Below, piece after piece: positions 1-5,301 of a DNA stretch of 5,301 bases. The number at the start of each line of letters is the position of its first letter. Within the stretch, counting starts at the first letter, position 1. A program made the position numbers and the translations under genes. Source of the DNA: Verrucomicrobiota bacterium (GTDB lineage Bacteria; Verrucomicrobiota; Verrucomicrobiia; Chthoniobacterales; Terrimicrobiaceae); contig JAPLTI010000298.1 in assembly GCA_026398285.1 (NCBI GenBank), positions 1 to 5,301 of the forward strand, read 5' to 3'. The notes beneath the pieces are model-generated. The model saw only the letters and a list, made by a program, of their open reading frames with translations. It searched no databases and was not told the origin of the DNA.

Positions 1-1784
1 TCAAACTCATCGACCTCATCACCGCGCGGCTCGACGCGAATACGGATTCCTTTGTCGTGACTCTGCCAAGCCTGCTTCTCAAGGATGTGCGCATCAGCCC
101 TCAACTCGTCCATGCCAACGAACGCATGCTCACAGGCGGATTCTATGCCGAGGTGGAACTAACCTACGACCCCACCATCGCCCAAGAGAAGAACGGGCGG
201 CCATTTGGAATCGAAGTCCTCCGGGAAATCCAGGTGTCTCAAAGGGAGGTCCTCCCGGTGCTCTACAAAGGGCGGGAAAACTTTGCCACCGAAGAGTGGA
301 AAGACTTCCTGATCCGCAGTGTCGGTCTGGAGCCCACGAAACTCACGGAGCGCGCTCGCAATATGGTGCTGCTGCGCATGGTCCCCTTTGTGGAAAGAAA
401 CTACAATGTGGTCGAACTCGGACCTCGCGGCACCGGCAAGAGCCATCTCTTTCAACAAATCTCACCCTACTCCCATCTCATTTCGGGAGGTAAGGCCTCC
501 GTGGCGCGCATGTTCGTAAATAACTCCAACGGCCAGCGCGGCCTCGTCTGCCAATACGATGTGGTCTGCTTCGATGAAGTCTCCGGCGTTTCGTTCGATC
601 AGAAAGACGGCGTCAACATCATGAAAGGCTACATGGAGTCGGGCGAGTTCAGCCGAGGCAAGGAAAGCATCCGGGCCGAGGGCGGCGTCGTGATGGTTGG
701 CAATTTCGATGTCGATGTGCAGCACCAGCAGCGCGTGGGGCATTTGTTTGGCCCACTACCACCGGAAATGCGCAACGACACAGCCTTCATGGATCGCATC
801 CACGCCTATCTGCCGGGGTGGGACATTCCGAAAATGGGCAAGGAACTCTTCACAGACCACTTCGGCTTGGTCAGCGATTTTCTTTCGGAATGTTGGAACC
901 AACTCCGCAAACAAAGCCGCCAGTCGGTGACTCACGGCAGAGTGCATTTTGGTGGTGCCTTCAGCGGTCGCGACACCACGGCTGTGGAAAAAACTATTGG
1001 CGGATTGATCAAACTTGTATCGCCCAATCCTGAAATTCCCGTCTCTGATGAGGTTCTGGAGTGGGCAACCCGCATAGCGCTGGAGTGCCGCCGCCGCGTC
1101 AAGGAGCAACAAAAACGCATCGGCTCTGCGGAGTTTCGTAACACCCAATTCAGCTATTCGATCGGTGACGACGGAGTCGAAAAATTCGTCTCCACGCCAG
1201 AACTCTACAGCGAGGACAGCATTGGCACCGACCCATTGCCGCCAGGCCAGGTATGGGTGTTTTCACCCGGCGGCGGAGAGGAACACCCCGGGCTTTATCG
1301 AATTGATGTCACAGAGGGGCCCGGTAGTGGCGTAAAGATTCTCAACCAACCCACGCCCCCGCCATTCAAGGAGAGCGTGCGCTGTGCCGAGCAAAACCTC
1401 TACGCCAGGGCCAAGGAACTTGTTGGAGACCGCGACCCGAGAGCGCATGAGTTCTCTCTACAGCTTCGTGCCTTCGACAGCGCCAAGACCGGCAGCGCCG
1501 TCGGCATGGGCGTGCTTCTGGCCCTATGCTCCAGCCTCCTCCAAAAAAGCCTGAAAGCCGGGCTCTCGGTGATCGGCGGGCTGAATCTTGGCGGTTCAGT
1601 CGAACCGATTTTCAACCCAGTCTCGGTCGTCGAACTCGCCATCGAAAAAGGCTCCAGCCTTATCCTCGTTCCCATTAGCAGCCGCAGACAACTCAATGAC
1701 CTCCCCGACGACCTCGCGGCCAAAATCACCATCAACTACTACACCGACGCAAAAGACGCCCTCATGAAGGCCCTGGCACTCTGA
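1..1784 (+). CDS. brxL: BREX system Lon-like AAA+ protein BrxL (5' end outside window)
   Basis: BrxL is an AAA+ ATPase with a C-terminal Lon-like domain, needed for phage restriction in type 1 BREX and reported to form a DNA-binding barrel. The frame is open from base 3 with no stop, and residues before the GTG at 57 continue the family pattern, so that GTG is internal and the gene enters from upstream. About 594 residues are visible; against a usual length near 680, some 85 are missing. Walker A GPRGTGKS is at 420-443, Walker B VVCFDE at 561-578, a sensor-1-like GN at 699-704 and a probable arginine-finger segment DRIHAYLPGW at 792-821. The Lon-like domain occupies roughly 1450-1784. By eye, the positions of the Lon serine and lysine dyad read Ala and Val, so proteolysis is doubtful. 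Type 1 BREX is inferred from brxL being the last gene; the type 4 system also carries brxL, and the upstream genes are not visible. Confidence 0.93.
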   Translation, partial: KLIDLITARLDANTDSFVVTLPSLLLKDVRISPQLVHANERMLTGGFYAEVELTYDPTIAQEKNGRPFGIEVLREIQVSQREVLPVLYKGRENFATEEWKDFLIRSVGLEPTKLTERARNMVLLRMVPFVERNYNVVELGPRGTGKSHLFQQISPYSHLISGGKASVARMFVNNSNGQRGLVCQYDVVCFDEVSGVSFDQKDGVNIMKGYMESGEFSRGKESIRAEGGVVMVGNFDVDVQHQQRVGHLFGPLPPEMRNDTAFMDRIHAYLPGWDIPKMGKELFTDHFGLVSDFLSECWNQLRKQSRQSVTHGRVHFGGAFSGRDTTAVEKTIGGLIKLVSPNPEIPVSDEVLEWATRIALECRRRVKEQQKRIGSAEFRNTQFSYSIGDDGVEKFVSTPELYSEDSIGTDPLPPGQVWVFSPGGGEEHPGLYRIDVTEGPGSGVKILNQPTPPPFKESVRCAEQNLYARAKELVGDRDPRAHEFSLQLRAFDSAKTGSAVGMGVLLALCSSLLQKSLKAGLSVIGGLNLGGSVEPIFNPVSVVELAIEKGSSLILVPISSRRQLNDLPDDLAAKITINYYTDAKDALMKALAL

Positions 1785-1801
1785 GTTTGGGTTTCGCATT
1801 G

Positions 1802-2260
1802 ATGGTGAAACGGGAAACCAAAGACTGCGAAACCTGCGGGAATCCTATTCCGGCACAGGCGTTCACTTGCCATTTTTGTGACGCCTCGCAGTCGGTGGAG
1901 AATTTCCCAAAAACGCGGGAGCGAGTTATTCGTTCAAATTTGGAAGCAGGTCTGCCGACGGTGGCGCAGGCCTTGGAGCGGTTAGAGCGCGACTTGCGCG
2001 AGGCACGGGCTTGCGAGGCAAAAGTCGTGCGCGTCATTCACGGCTATGGGTCGAGCGGCCGGGGCGGTAAAATCCGAGATGCCGTGAGGCGTGAACTCGG
2101 CAGAAAGTTGGCTCGCGGAGAAGTGAAAGATGTCACCCCCGGGGAAAACTATTCCTCAACCACGAATGCCGGACGCGATCATTTATCCCGCTTCAAGGAA
2201 CTCAAAACCACAGAGCGTTCCGATACGCACAACCCTGGATTGACGATCGTGGAGATGTAA
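1802..2260 (+). CDS. Zinc-ribbon plus Smr-domain protein
   Basis: This is a 152-residue protein. Residues 9-26 form a short zinc ribbon, CxxC-x10-CxxC (Cys9, 12, 23, 26). Residues 45-152 read as a Smr domain, the MutS2 C-terminal fold: a helix rich in Leu/Glu/Arg (54-70), the diagnostic VRVIHGYGSSGRGGKIR at 76-92, and a final strand GLTIVEM matching the usual Smr ending. Smr domains in MutS2 and relatives nick or bind DNA or RNA. The usual LDLHG motif at the domain start is replaced by NLEAGLP (46-52), and about 25 residues are inserted between the core helix and the last strand, so catalytic activity is uncertain. The ATG at 1802 was chosen, 17 bp after brxL; an in-frame TTG at 1787 is only 2 bp after that stop. 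No strong ribosome binding site precedes either start. Co-transcription with brxL is likely. Its role in BREX is inference. Confidence 0.8.
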   Translation: MVKRETKDCETCGNPIPAQAFTCHFCDASQSVENFPKTRERVIRSNLEAGLPTVAQALERLERDLREARACEAKVVRVIHGYGSSGRGGKIRDAVRRELGRKLARGEVKDVTPGENYSSTTNAGRDHLSRFKELKTTERSDTHNPGLTIVEM

Positions 2261-2337
2261 TGCCGCCTCAAAGTTTCTGAAGACCAAATCGCGCAGGTGA
2301 AGGGTGATTTGCTGGTGAAGAGAAATGCCGACAAACG

Positions 2338-2343
2338 AAAGGA
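2338..2343 (+). promoter_or_regulatory. Ribosome binding site AAAGGA deciding the start at 2352
   Basis: AAAGGA lies 8 bases before the ATG at 2352, a standard Shine-Dalgarno distance. It favours 2352 over the in-frame ATG at 2325, which has only a GAAGAG-like stretch a few bases upstream. It is the one convincing Shine-Dalgarno sequence seen in this window. Confidence 0.6.
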
Positions 2344-2351
2344 CACGCCGT

Positions 2352-2858
2352 ATGAATAATGAACCAAATAAAGAAAAAGTTGAAAGTCCTGCACCTCAAT
2401 GGTGGGGCGTTGAATTGGAGCTTCATGGGGGAAATCCTGCTGAGAAGGTTCGGATTGATTTCGAGAATGAAGATGGTGGCTATTGCAAACTGGTTCTGCA
2501 TCTTCGAGATCGCCAAGTTATCGGTCGAGATTGGAGCTTTTGGCACGCCTTGCTTGCCATTCGCAAGCAACTTGAGCCCGAAGGGTTAATCCCAATTTGC
2601 TATGGCACAAGTTTGGATGTGTGGCCTTCTGGCATGTGCTGTGATGCGGGTGGCTGGCTCGCCTACTACATGCGTGAAGACAAGGAGAGGCGTAAAGTCC
2701 GGATTTTTGAAACTGGGCCGGAGGTTATCCCATCCACGATTCGAGATCAGGAGGCTTACTGCATGGATGTCCTTGAACATTGCTCGGAGGATTCGATGGG
2801 CATTCTTCGGAGAAAAAGAAAGCGCGGTAACAAGCAGAAAAACGATTCCCAACCATGA
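2352..2858 (+). CDS. Uncharacterised soluble protein, 168 residues
   Basis: I do not recognise a named family. The protein has no signal peptide or membrane segment. An acidic, polar N-terminus (1-16) leads into a β-rich section with WWGVELEL (17-24), then DWSFWHALLAIRKQLEPEG (about 60-78), and CYGTSLDVWPSGM (about 82-94), which looks like the conserved core; the tail is strongly basic (about 153-163). I have a vague memory of short uncharacterised bacterial proteins sharing a C-Y/N-G-x4-V-Y/W-P-S-G-M signature, with no assigned function. The start at 2352 is backed by AAAGGA; starting at 2325 would add nine residues. Its first codons are AT-rich compared with brxL, and it alone has a clear ribosome binding site, which hints at separate acquisition. 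Its stop overlaps the next gene by four bases (ATGA). The coding call rests on length, composition and that overlap. Confidence 0.7.
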   Translation: MNNEPNKEKVESPAPQWWGVELELHGGNPAEKVRIDFENEDGGYCKLVLHLRDRQVIGRDWSFWHALLAIRKQLEPEGLIPICYGTSLDVWPSGMCCDAGGWLAYYMREDKERRKVRIFETGPEVIPSTIRDQEAYCMDVLEHCSEDSMGILRRKRKRGNKQKNDSQP

Positions 2859-3112
2859 ATCGCCTCGCTGTCTTCGCTCTATTTTTCGCCTTGGCGTGGT
2901 TTGTGCCGGCTTGGCCGTTACTTTTGGTCATCGGCGTCATTTGGTTGATAGCGAAATTCCAATCAAGCGGAGACAAGGGCCCTCCGCCGGATGAGGGTGG
3001 CGAGGATCGGCCTGAACCGCCCCCCACTGGCGCGGGCGGTCAGCGATGGACGCCATTTCAAAGGTCGACGCGGAGAGAGTCGAAACCTTTTTTTCGCGGA
3101 ACGAAAAGGTGA
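2855..3112 (+). CDS. Small membrane protein with proline/glycine-rich tail
   Basis: This is an 85-residue hypothetical protein. Residues 4-33 are almost entirely hydrophobic, broken by Pro18 and Pro21, so they form either one long membrane helix or a tight hairpin of two short ones. A Pro/Gly/acidic linker follows (38-62), then a basic tail (64-85). The start codon sits in the stop of the preceding gene (ATGA, 2855-2858) and lacks its own ribosome binding site, which points to translational coupling, so the two products are probably made together. The C-terminus is uncertain: after a run of six C at 3020-3025, another frame (see 3046-3174) looks at least as protein-like. A one-base change there would give a protein of about 106 residues. 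No function can be assigned; a membrane anchor or partner for the upstream protein is one possibility. Confidence 0.6.
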   Translation: MNRLAVFALFFALAWFVPAWPLLLVIGVIWLIAKFQSSGDKGPPPDEGGEDRPEPPPTGAGGQRWTPFQRSTRRESKPFFRGTKR

Positions 3113-3174
3113 GAGCGAGGCTTCAAGGTAAGCGCGTCAGCGTGTCGCCAGATTCACCACACACTGTGCGTTGA
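3046..3174 (+). CDS. Possible small ORF or frame-shifted end of the membrane protein gene
   Basis: ATG at 3046 opens 42 codons ending with TGA at 3172-3174, overlapping the membrane protein gene in a different frame. The peptide contains DAERVETFF and RNEKVRARLQGKRV, a balanced mix of acidic, basic and hydrophobic residues unlike the Arg/Pro/Phe-heavy frame it overlaps. The same frame joins the membrane protein frame by a -1 shift at the C run at 3020-3025. It may be an independent small gene, the true C-terminus of a gene with an indel or base-calling error, or chance. Confidence 0.25.
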   Translation: MDAISKVDAERVETFFSRNEKVRARLQGKRVSVSPDSPHTVR

Positions 3175-3198
3175 ATTGCAGGGCGTGCCGAGATTCCA

Positions 3199-3223
3199 TT
3201 TGCAGACTTTCTGCATTTCTGCA
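3199..3223 (+). promoter_or_regulatory. Probable operator of the toxin-antitoxin operon
   Basis: TTTCTGCA occurs twice in perfect tandem (3208-3215 and 3216-3223). TGCAGA at 3201-3206 forms an inverted repeat with TCTGCA at 3210-3215 across a 3-base spacer. The cluster ends 11 bases before the antitoxin ATG, where an AbrB-type antitoxin or its complex with toxin would be expected to repress its own operon. A weak -10-like AATATT at 3223-3228 abuts it and would place transcription near the start codon. Binding is inferred; the repeats are seen directly. Confidence 0.5.
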
Positions 3224-3234
3224 ATATTTGGACA

Positions 3235-3480
3235 ATGAAAGCCACTCTCTCTGTATCCGGTCGCGGACTCATTGCCTTGCCTGCGAAGATGCGCGAGGCC
3301 GCAGGAATACGGCCACAAGATAACCTCATCGCCGAAACAACGCCGGAAGGCATTCTCCTGCGTCCGGCAGTCACCGTGCCCATCGAAATTTATTCGGACG
3401 AGCGAATCGCTGAGTTTGACCAGGCCGAGGCCGAGTTAGCCGGCTGGTTCAAAACACACCCATCCCTCGCAACCCCGTAG
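3235..3480 (+). CDS. AbrB/MazE-type antitoxin
   Basis: This 81-residue protein has an N-terminal swapped-hairpin AbrB/SpoVT domain at about residues 1-46. The pattern TLSVSGRGLIALPAKMREAAGI (4-25) matches the family form of strand, G-x-I/L-x-L-P, then helix, and is followed by a second hairpin, NLIAETTPEGILLRP (30-44). Such domains dimerise and bind operator DNA. The rest (49-81) is acidic and aromatic, PIEIYSDERIAEFDQAEAEL then GWF, typical of an antitoxin tail that folds onto its toxin. It stands 3 bp before a PIN-domain gene, the usual antitoxin-first order, and just after a repeat cluster suited to autorepression. No good Shine-Dalgarno precedes the ATG; TTGGAC is close and weak. It would neutralise the PIN ribonuclease in the cytoplasm. 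Confidence 0.85.
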   Translation: MKATLSVSGRGLIALPAKMREAAGIRPQDNLIAETTPEGILLRPAVTVPIEIYSDERIAEFDQAEAELAGWFKTHPSLATP

Positions 3481-3483
3481 CCG

Positions 3484-3921
3484 ATGCGTGGTTTCCTCGA
3501 CGCCAACATCCTTTTCTCTGCGGGCAAATCCGCCGGAGCCATCCGCCGTCTCGTCGAAGAAATCCAAGCGTGCGGCCATGAATGCATCGCCGACGAGTAT
3601 GTGATCGCCGAGGCTCGCCGAAATTTGGAACAAAAATTCCCCTCCGCCCTGCCCGATTTCGAGAGCCGTCTGCGCGCCATCTCCCGCCTCGCGAGCCCGC
3701 CTTCCTTATCCACGCCAAGCCTTGCCCTGCTCCTGCCGGAAAAAGACCGCCCTGTGCTCGCCTCGGCAATCAAGCACCAGTGCGACGCCCTCATTACAGG
3801 CGACAAAACTCATTTCGGCCGACTCTACGGCCAAACCATCGCTGGCGTATGCATCCACTCGCCACAAAGTCTTGCGGAACTGCTCGCGGGCGCGACAGGG
3901 GCGAAGCCGAATGCAGTCTAA
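3484..3921 (+). CDS. PIN-domain ribonuclease toxin (VapC-like)
   Basis: This 145-residue protein has the length and layout of PIN-domain toxins, which are Mg2+-dependent RNases that cut RNA and slow growth when the antitoxin is lost. The acidic active site is complete: Asp6 in FLDANILFSA, Glu43 in VIAEARRNL, Asp88 in EKDRPVLASA, and Asp107 in ALITGDKTHFG. The start is ATG at 3484, three bases after the antitoxin stop and without its own ribosome binding site, so translation is probably coupled to the antitoxin, keeping toxin output below it. The sequence style fits the PIN family annotated as a putative toxin component, rather than the short classical VapC group, so the RNA target cannot be predicted. 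An intact active site suggests a functional toxin held in check by its partner. Confidence 0.87.
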   Translation: MRGFLDANILFSAGKSAGAIRRLVEEIQACGHECIADEYVIAEARRNLEQKFPSALPDFESRLRAISRLASPPSLSTPSLALLLPEKDRPVLASAIKHQCDALITGDKTHFGRLYGQTIAGVCIHSPQSLAELLAGATGAKPNAV

Positions 3922-3931
3922 CTACAACAGT

Positions 3932-3949
3932 GCAACGCCCGTTCGTTGC
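3932..3949. terminator. Small stem-loop between convergent genes, possible terminator
   Basis: GCAACG (3932-3937) pairs with CGTTGC (3944-3949) around a 6-base loop; one mismatch further out, two more pairs can form. It occupies the 29-base gap between the convergent toxin and peptidase genes, where a two-way terminator would be useful. There is no T-run on either side, so it is not a typical intrinsic terminator. Confidence 0.3.
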
Positions 3950-3950
3950 T

Positions 3951-4862
3951 CTATTGCGAGAGAGTTTGCATCGCCGAGACCAGGTTTTTTGTGATCGATG
4001 CCATGGCCTCAAAATCCAGCGTCTCCACGGTGTCGGTGTGCTTGTGGTAGTTCGGATTTCGGAATAGGGCGGTATCGGTGAGCATCAAGGCGGGGAAGCC
4101 CTCATTCCAGTAGCAGAGGTGGTCGGAGAGGCGCATTTCGGGCATGACGAGTGGACGAGTGGGCACAGGGTCCCTGGAGAACGCGGCATCAAAGCGGGCG
4201 AGGAATTGAGCTGACTGCTCGTCGCCCACGATGGCGATGTAGTTGCCGACTGTCGGATCGATTCCTCGGGAGCGAGTGAACGCGAGTGTTTCCTCAGGCA
4301 TCCCGTAAAGCGTGGGCAACTCCTGCGAGCCCGGCTTGTCTGTGAAATAGCCGAGGCTTTCGAGGCAGATCATGCCTTGGAGGTTGTCGCCGTTTTTTCG
4401 GCATGTTGTGGCGTGGACGCGACTCCCCATGGACTCATTGGTGAAATGGGGAGGCTCCTCATTTGTGTAGGCGACGAAGCGGATATTTCGTGGGGGATTC
4501 TCGGACTCCATGAGAAGGCGCGCGGTTTCGAGGAGAATGGCTACGGCTGATATGTTGTCGTCCGCGCCAAGCGTGCCCGGAGCCGAGTCATAGTGCGCAC
4601 CGAGAATCCAGTGGGGTTCCTGCAGTCCGCAAAAGTCACGAGGCACGGCTTCGAGGTTGTGGCAATCAAAGCGATCGACTTGGAAGGTCTGGCGCGAAAC
4701 GCTGAATCCAGACCGCGAAAAGAACTCCTCGATGAAATCGGCAGCACGCGAGAGACCGGAGGGATTATTGCGAAGATTGCGCTCTTCGAGGGAGAGTATT
4801 TCGGAGATTTGAAATAGGCGTCGTTCAAGGTCGCCAGGGCTTCCAGGAGGCAATTTATTCAT
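3951..4862 (-). CDS. M28-family zinc metallopeptidase
   Basis: This 303-residue protein resembles aminopeptidases and carboxypeptidases of family M28, which use two zinc ions to remove terminal residues. The full metal and catalytic set is visible: His90 in GAHYDSAPG, Asp102 in GADDN, the general base and ligand pair Glu135-Glu136 in AYTNEEPP, Glu168 in CLESLGY, and His273 in PNYHKHTDT. The usual Gly after the Asp motif (NxSG) is Ala here. ATG at 4862 was chosen because the peptidase fold begins soon after it; an in-frame ATG at 4967 would add 35 residues rich in Phe, Leu and Arg that look untranslated. The short form has no signal peptide and is predicted cytoplasmic; the long form's hydrophobic patch is a poor signal. 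No Shine-Dalgarno is seen. It converges with the toxin gene, diverges from the next gene, and has no evident link to defence. The substrate cannot be told. Confidence 0.85.
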   Translation of the reverse strand: MNKLPPGSPGDLERRLFQISEILSLEERNLRNNPSGLSRAADFIEEFFSRSGFSVSRQTFQVDRFDCHNLEAVPRDFCGLQEPHWILGAHYDSAPGTLGADDNISAVAILLETARLLMESENPPRNIRFVAYTNEEPPHFTNESMGSRVHATTCRKNGDNLQGMICLESLGYFTDKPGSQELPTLYGMPEETLAFTRSRGIDPTVGNYIAIVGDEQSAQFLARFDAAFSRDPVPTRPLVMPEMRLSDHLCYWNEGFPALMLTDTALFRNPNYHKHTDTVETLDFEAMASITKNLVSAMQTLSQ

Positions 4863-5008
4863 GGGAAAAAGGTATCTGAAAACAGGTGTGAGCAAGCACA
4901 AAAAGCGAGTGCTTTTCTGAAGGTGAAATGAGGGTTTGACATATCTCCTGAAATCGCTGCTGAGCAAGGCGGGATGCAGCTCAAGAGGCTTTCTATTATC
5001 CCGAAGAG

Positions 5009-5017
5009 TGATATATT
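5009..5017 (+). promoter_or_regulatory. Candidate extended -10 promoter element
   Basis: TGATATATT fits the extended -10 form TGnTATAAT with one mismatch. No convincing -35 lies at the right distance, which extended -10 promoters can tolerate. Transcription would start near 5024, the A of the ATG itself, giving a leaderless message. The rest of the divergent gap (4863-5023) shows no strong promoter for the minus-strand peptidase. Confidence 0.35.
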
Positions 5018-5023
5018 TTGAGC

Positions 5024-5301
5024 ATGTGGATTCTTACTAAAATCGGCTTCTATTCGATCACCAAAAAACCATCCCATCTCAACCCGGAGGGACCAGCAGT
5101 TTTCAACATTCGTGGCCGCGACAAGGACGACCTCAAGCGTTTCGCCGAACTCGTCTCGCCAGACTTGGCAAAGCGTCCCGTGGTGCATGAATACGCTCAC
5201 AGTGACTATCCATATCGCGTGTATCTGAACACACAGGAGGAGATGGACGAGGTGATGGCCAAGCTCTCGGCCTTGATCGACTACGACAACTTCAAGGACA
5301 T
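5024..5301 (+). CDS. Conserved protein of unknown function (3' end outside window)
   Basis: The first 92 codons of a gene are visible and open to the window edge. The protein begins MWILTKIGFYSI and ends, as far as seen, with IDYDNFKD (85-92), with DYPYRV at 61-66. I recall a widespread group of short uncharacterised bacterial proteins with this layout: a MWIFTxxGFxS start, a central R-x-R segment followed by DL, a DYxYRV strand, and an IDYxNFK ending region, usually 100-130 residues long. On that pattern perhaps 10-40 residues are missing. No function is known to me and no catalytic motif is evident. It has no signal peptide or membrane segment. The start is ATG at 5024, with no Shine-Dalgarno but an extended -10 just upstream. 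It is divergent from the peptidase gene, 161 bp away. Confidence 0.75.
   Translation, partial: MWILTKIGFYSITKKPSHLNPEGPAVFNIRGRDKDDLKRFAELVSPDLAKRPVVHEYAHSDYPYRVYLNTQEEMDEVMAKLSALIDYDNFKD

Noticed and set aside
57..59. GTG at 57 as the true start of brxL
   Set aside because: The frame is open upstream to the window edge and the residues encoded at 3-56 continue the BrxL pattern, so this GTG is an internal Val codon.
756..1148. 130-codon open frame on the minus strand
   Set aside because: It lies wholly inside brxL, opposite strongly conserved AAA+ sequence, and its translation shows no recognisable domain.
2262..2282. ATG at 2262 overlapping the Smr stop (TAATG) as a coupled gene
   Set aside because: The frame stops after six codons.
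3582..4067. 161-codon plus-strand open frame across the toxin and peptidase ends
   Set aside because: It is an Arg/Pro/His-rich shadow of the PIN toxin and runs into the antisense of the peptidase; both real genes have complete active sites in their own frames.
4936..4941. TTGACA as a -35 box
   Set aside because: It matches the consensus perfectly, but 16-18 bases downstream there is no -10-like sequence (GCTGAG region), so it is probably chance.
4859..5200. 113-codon minus-strand open frame upstream of the peptidase
   Set aside because: It overlaps the divergent gap and the conserved plus-strand gene at 5024; its Cys/Phe-rich translation does not resemble a protein family.
1..5301. CRISPR arrays, tRNA or rRNA genes, insertion sequences
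   Set aside because: No regularly spaced repeats, no tRNA-like folds, and no transposase or terminal inverted repeats were seen when reading the window.

Overview
The window looks like a bacterial accessory region of moderately high GC. It joins the end of a phage-defence locus to a toxin-antitoxin pair and then to ordinary-looking genes. No ribosomal or other phylogenetic marker is present. The AbrB-plus-PIN pair, the near absence of Shine-Dalgarno sequences and the protein styles would fit an environmental Gram-negative such as Verrucomicrobiota, but that is a guess.

Layout. (1) Positions 1-1784 hold the 3' nine-tenths or so of brxL, the AAA+/Lon-like gene that ends type 1 BREX loci; its 5' end lies outside the window, and the other BREX genes would be expected upstream. 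(2) Positions 1802-3112, same strand: a short zinc-ribbon plus Smr-domain protein 17 bp after brxL, an unrecognised 168-residue soluble protein with the only good ribosome binding site in the window, and a small membrane protein starting inside that gene's stop codon (ATGA). The reading frame near the end of the membrane-protein gene is uncertain. (3) Positions 3199-3921: an AbrB/MazE-type antitoxin and a PIN-domain toxin, 3 bp apart, preceded by a compact cluster of repeats that looks like an autoregulatory operator. (4) Positions 3951-4862, minus strand: an M28-family zinc metallopeptidase, convergent with the toxin, with a small stem-loop between them. (5) Positions 5024-5301, plus strand: the start of a conserved gene of unknown function, divergent from the peptidase and cut by the window edge.

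How they may work together. BrxL is the effector-side ATPase of BREX restriction. The Smr protein is placed so that it could be co-transcribed with it, and Smr domains are known to cut or bind nucleic acids, so it is a candidate accessory factor of this locus. The unknown gene and membrane protein form a two-gene coupled unit of unknown role. The toxin-antitoxin pair is an independent module with its own control region, as often seen beside defence islands. The peptidase and the last gene show no visible link to defence.
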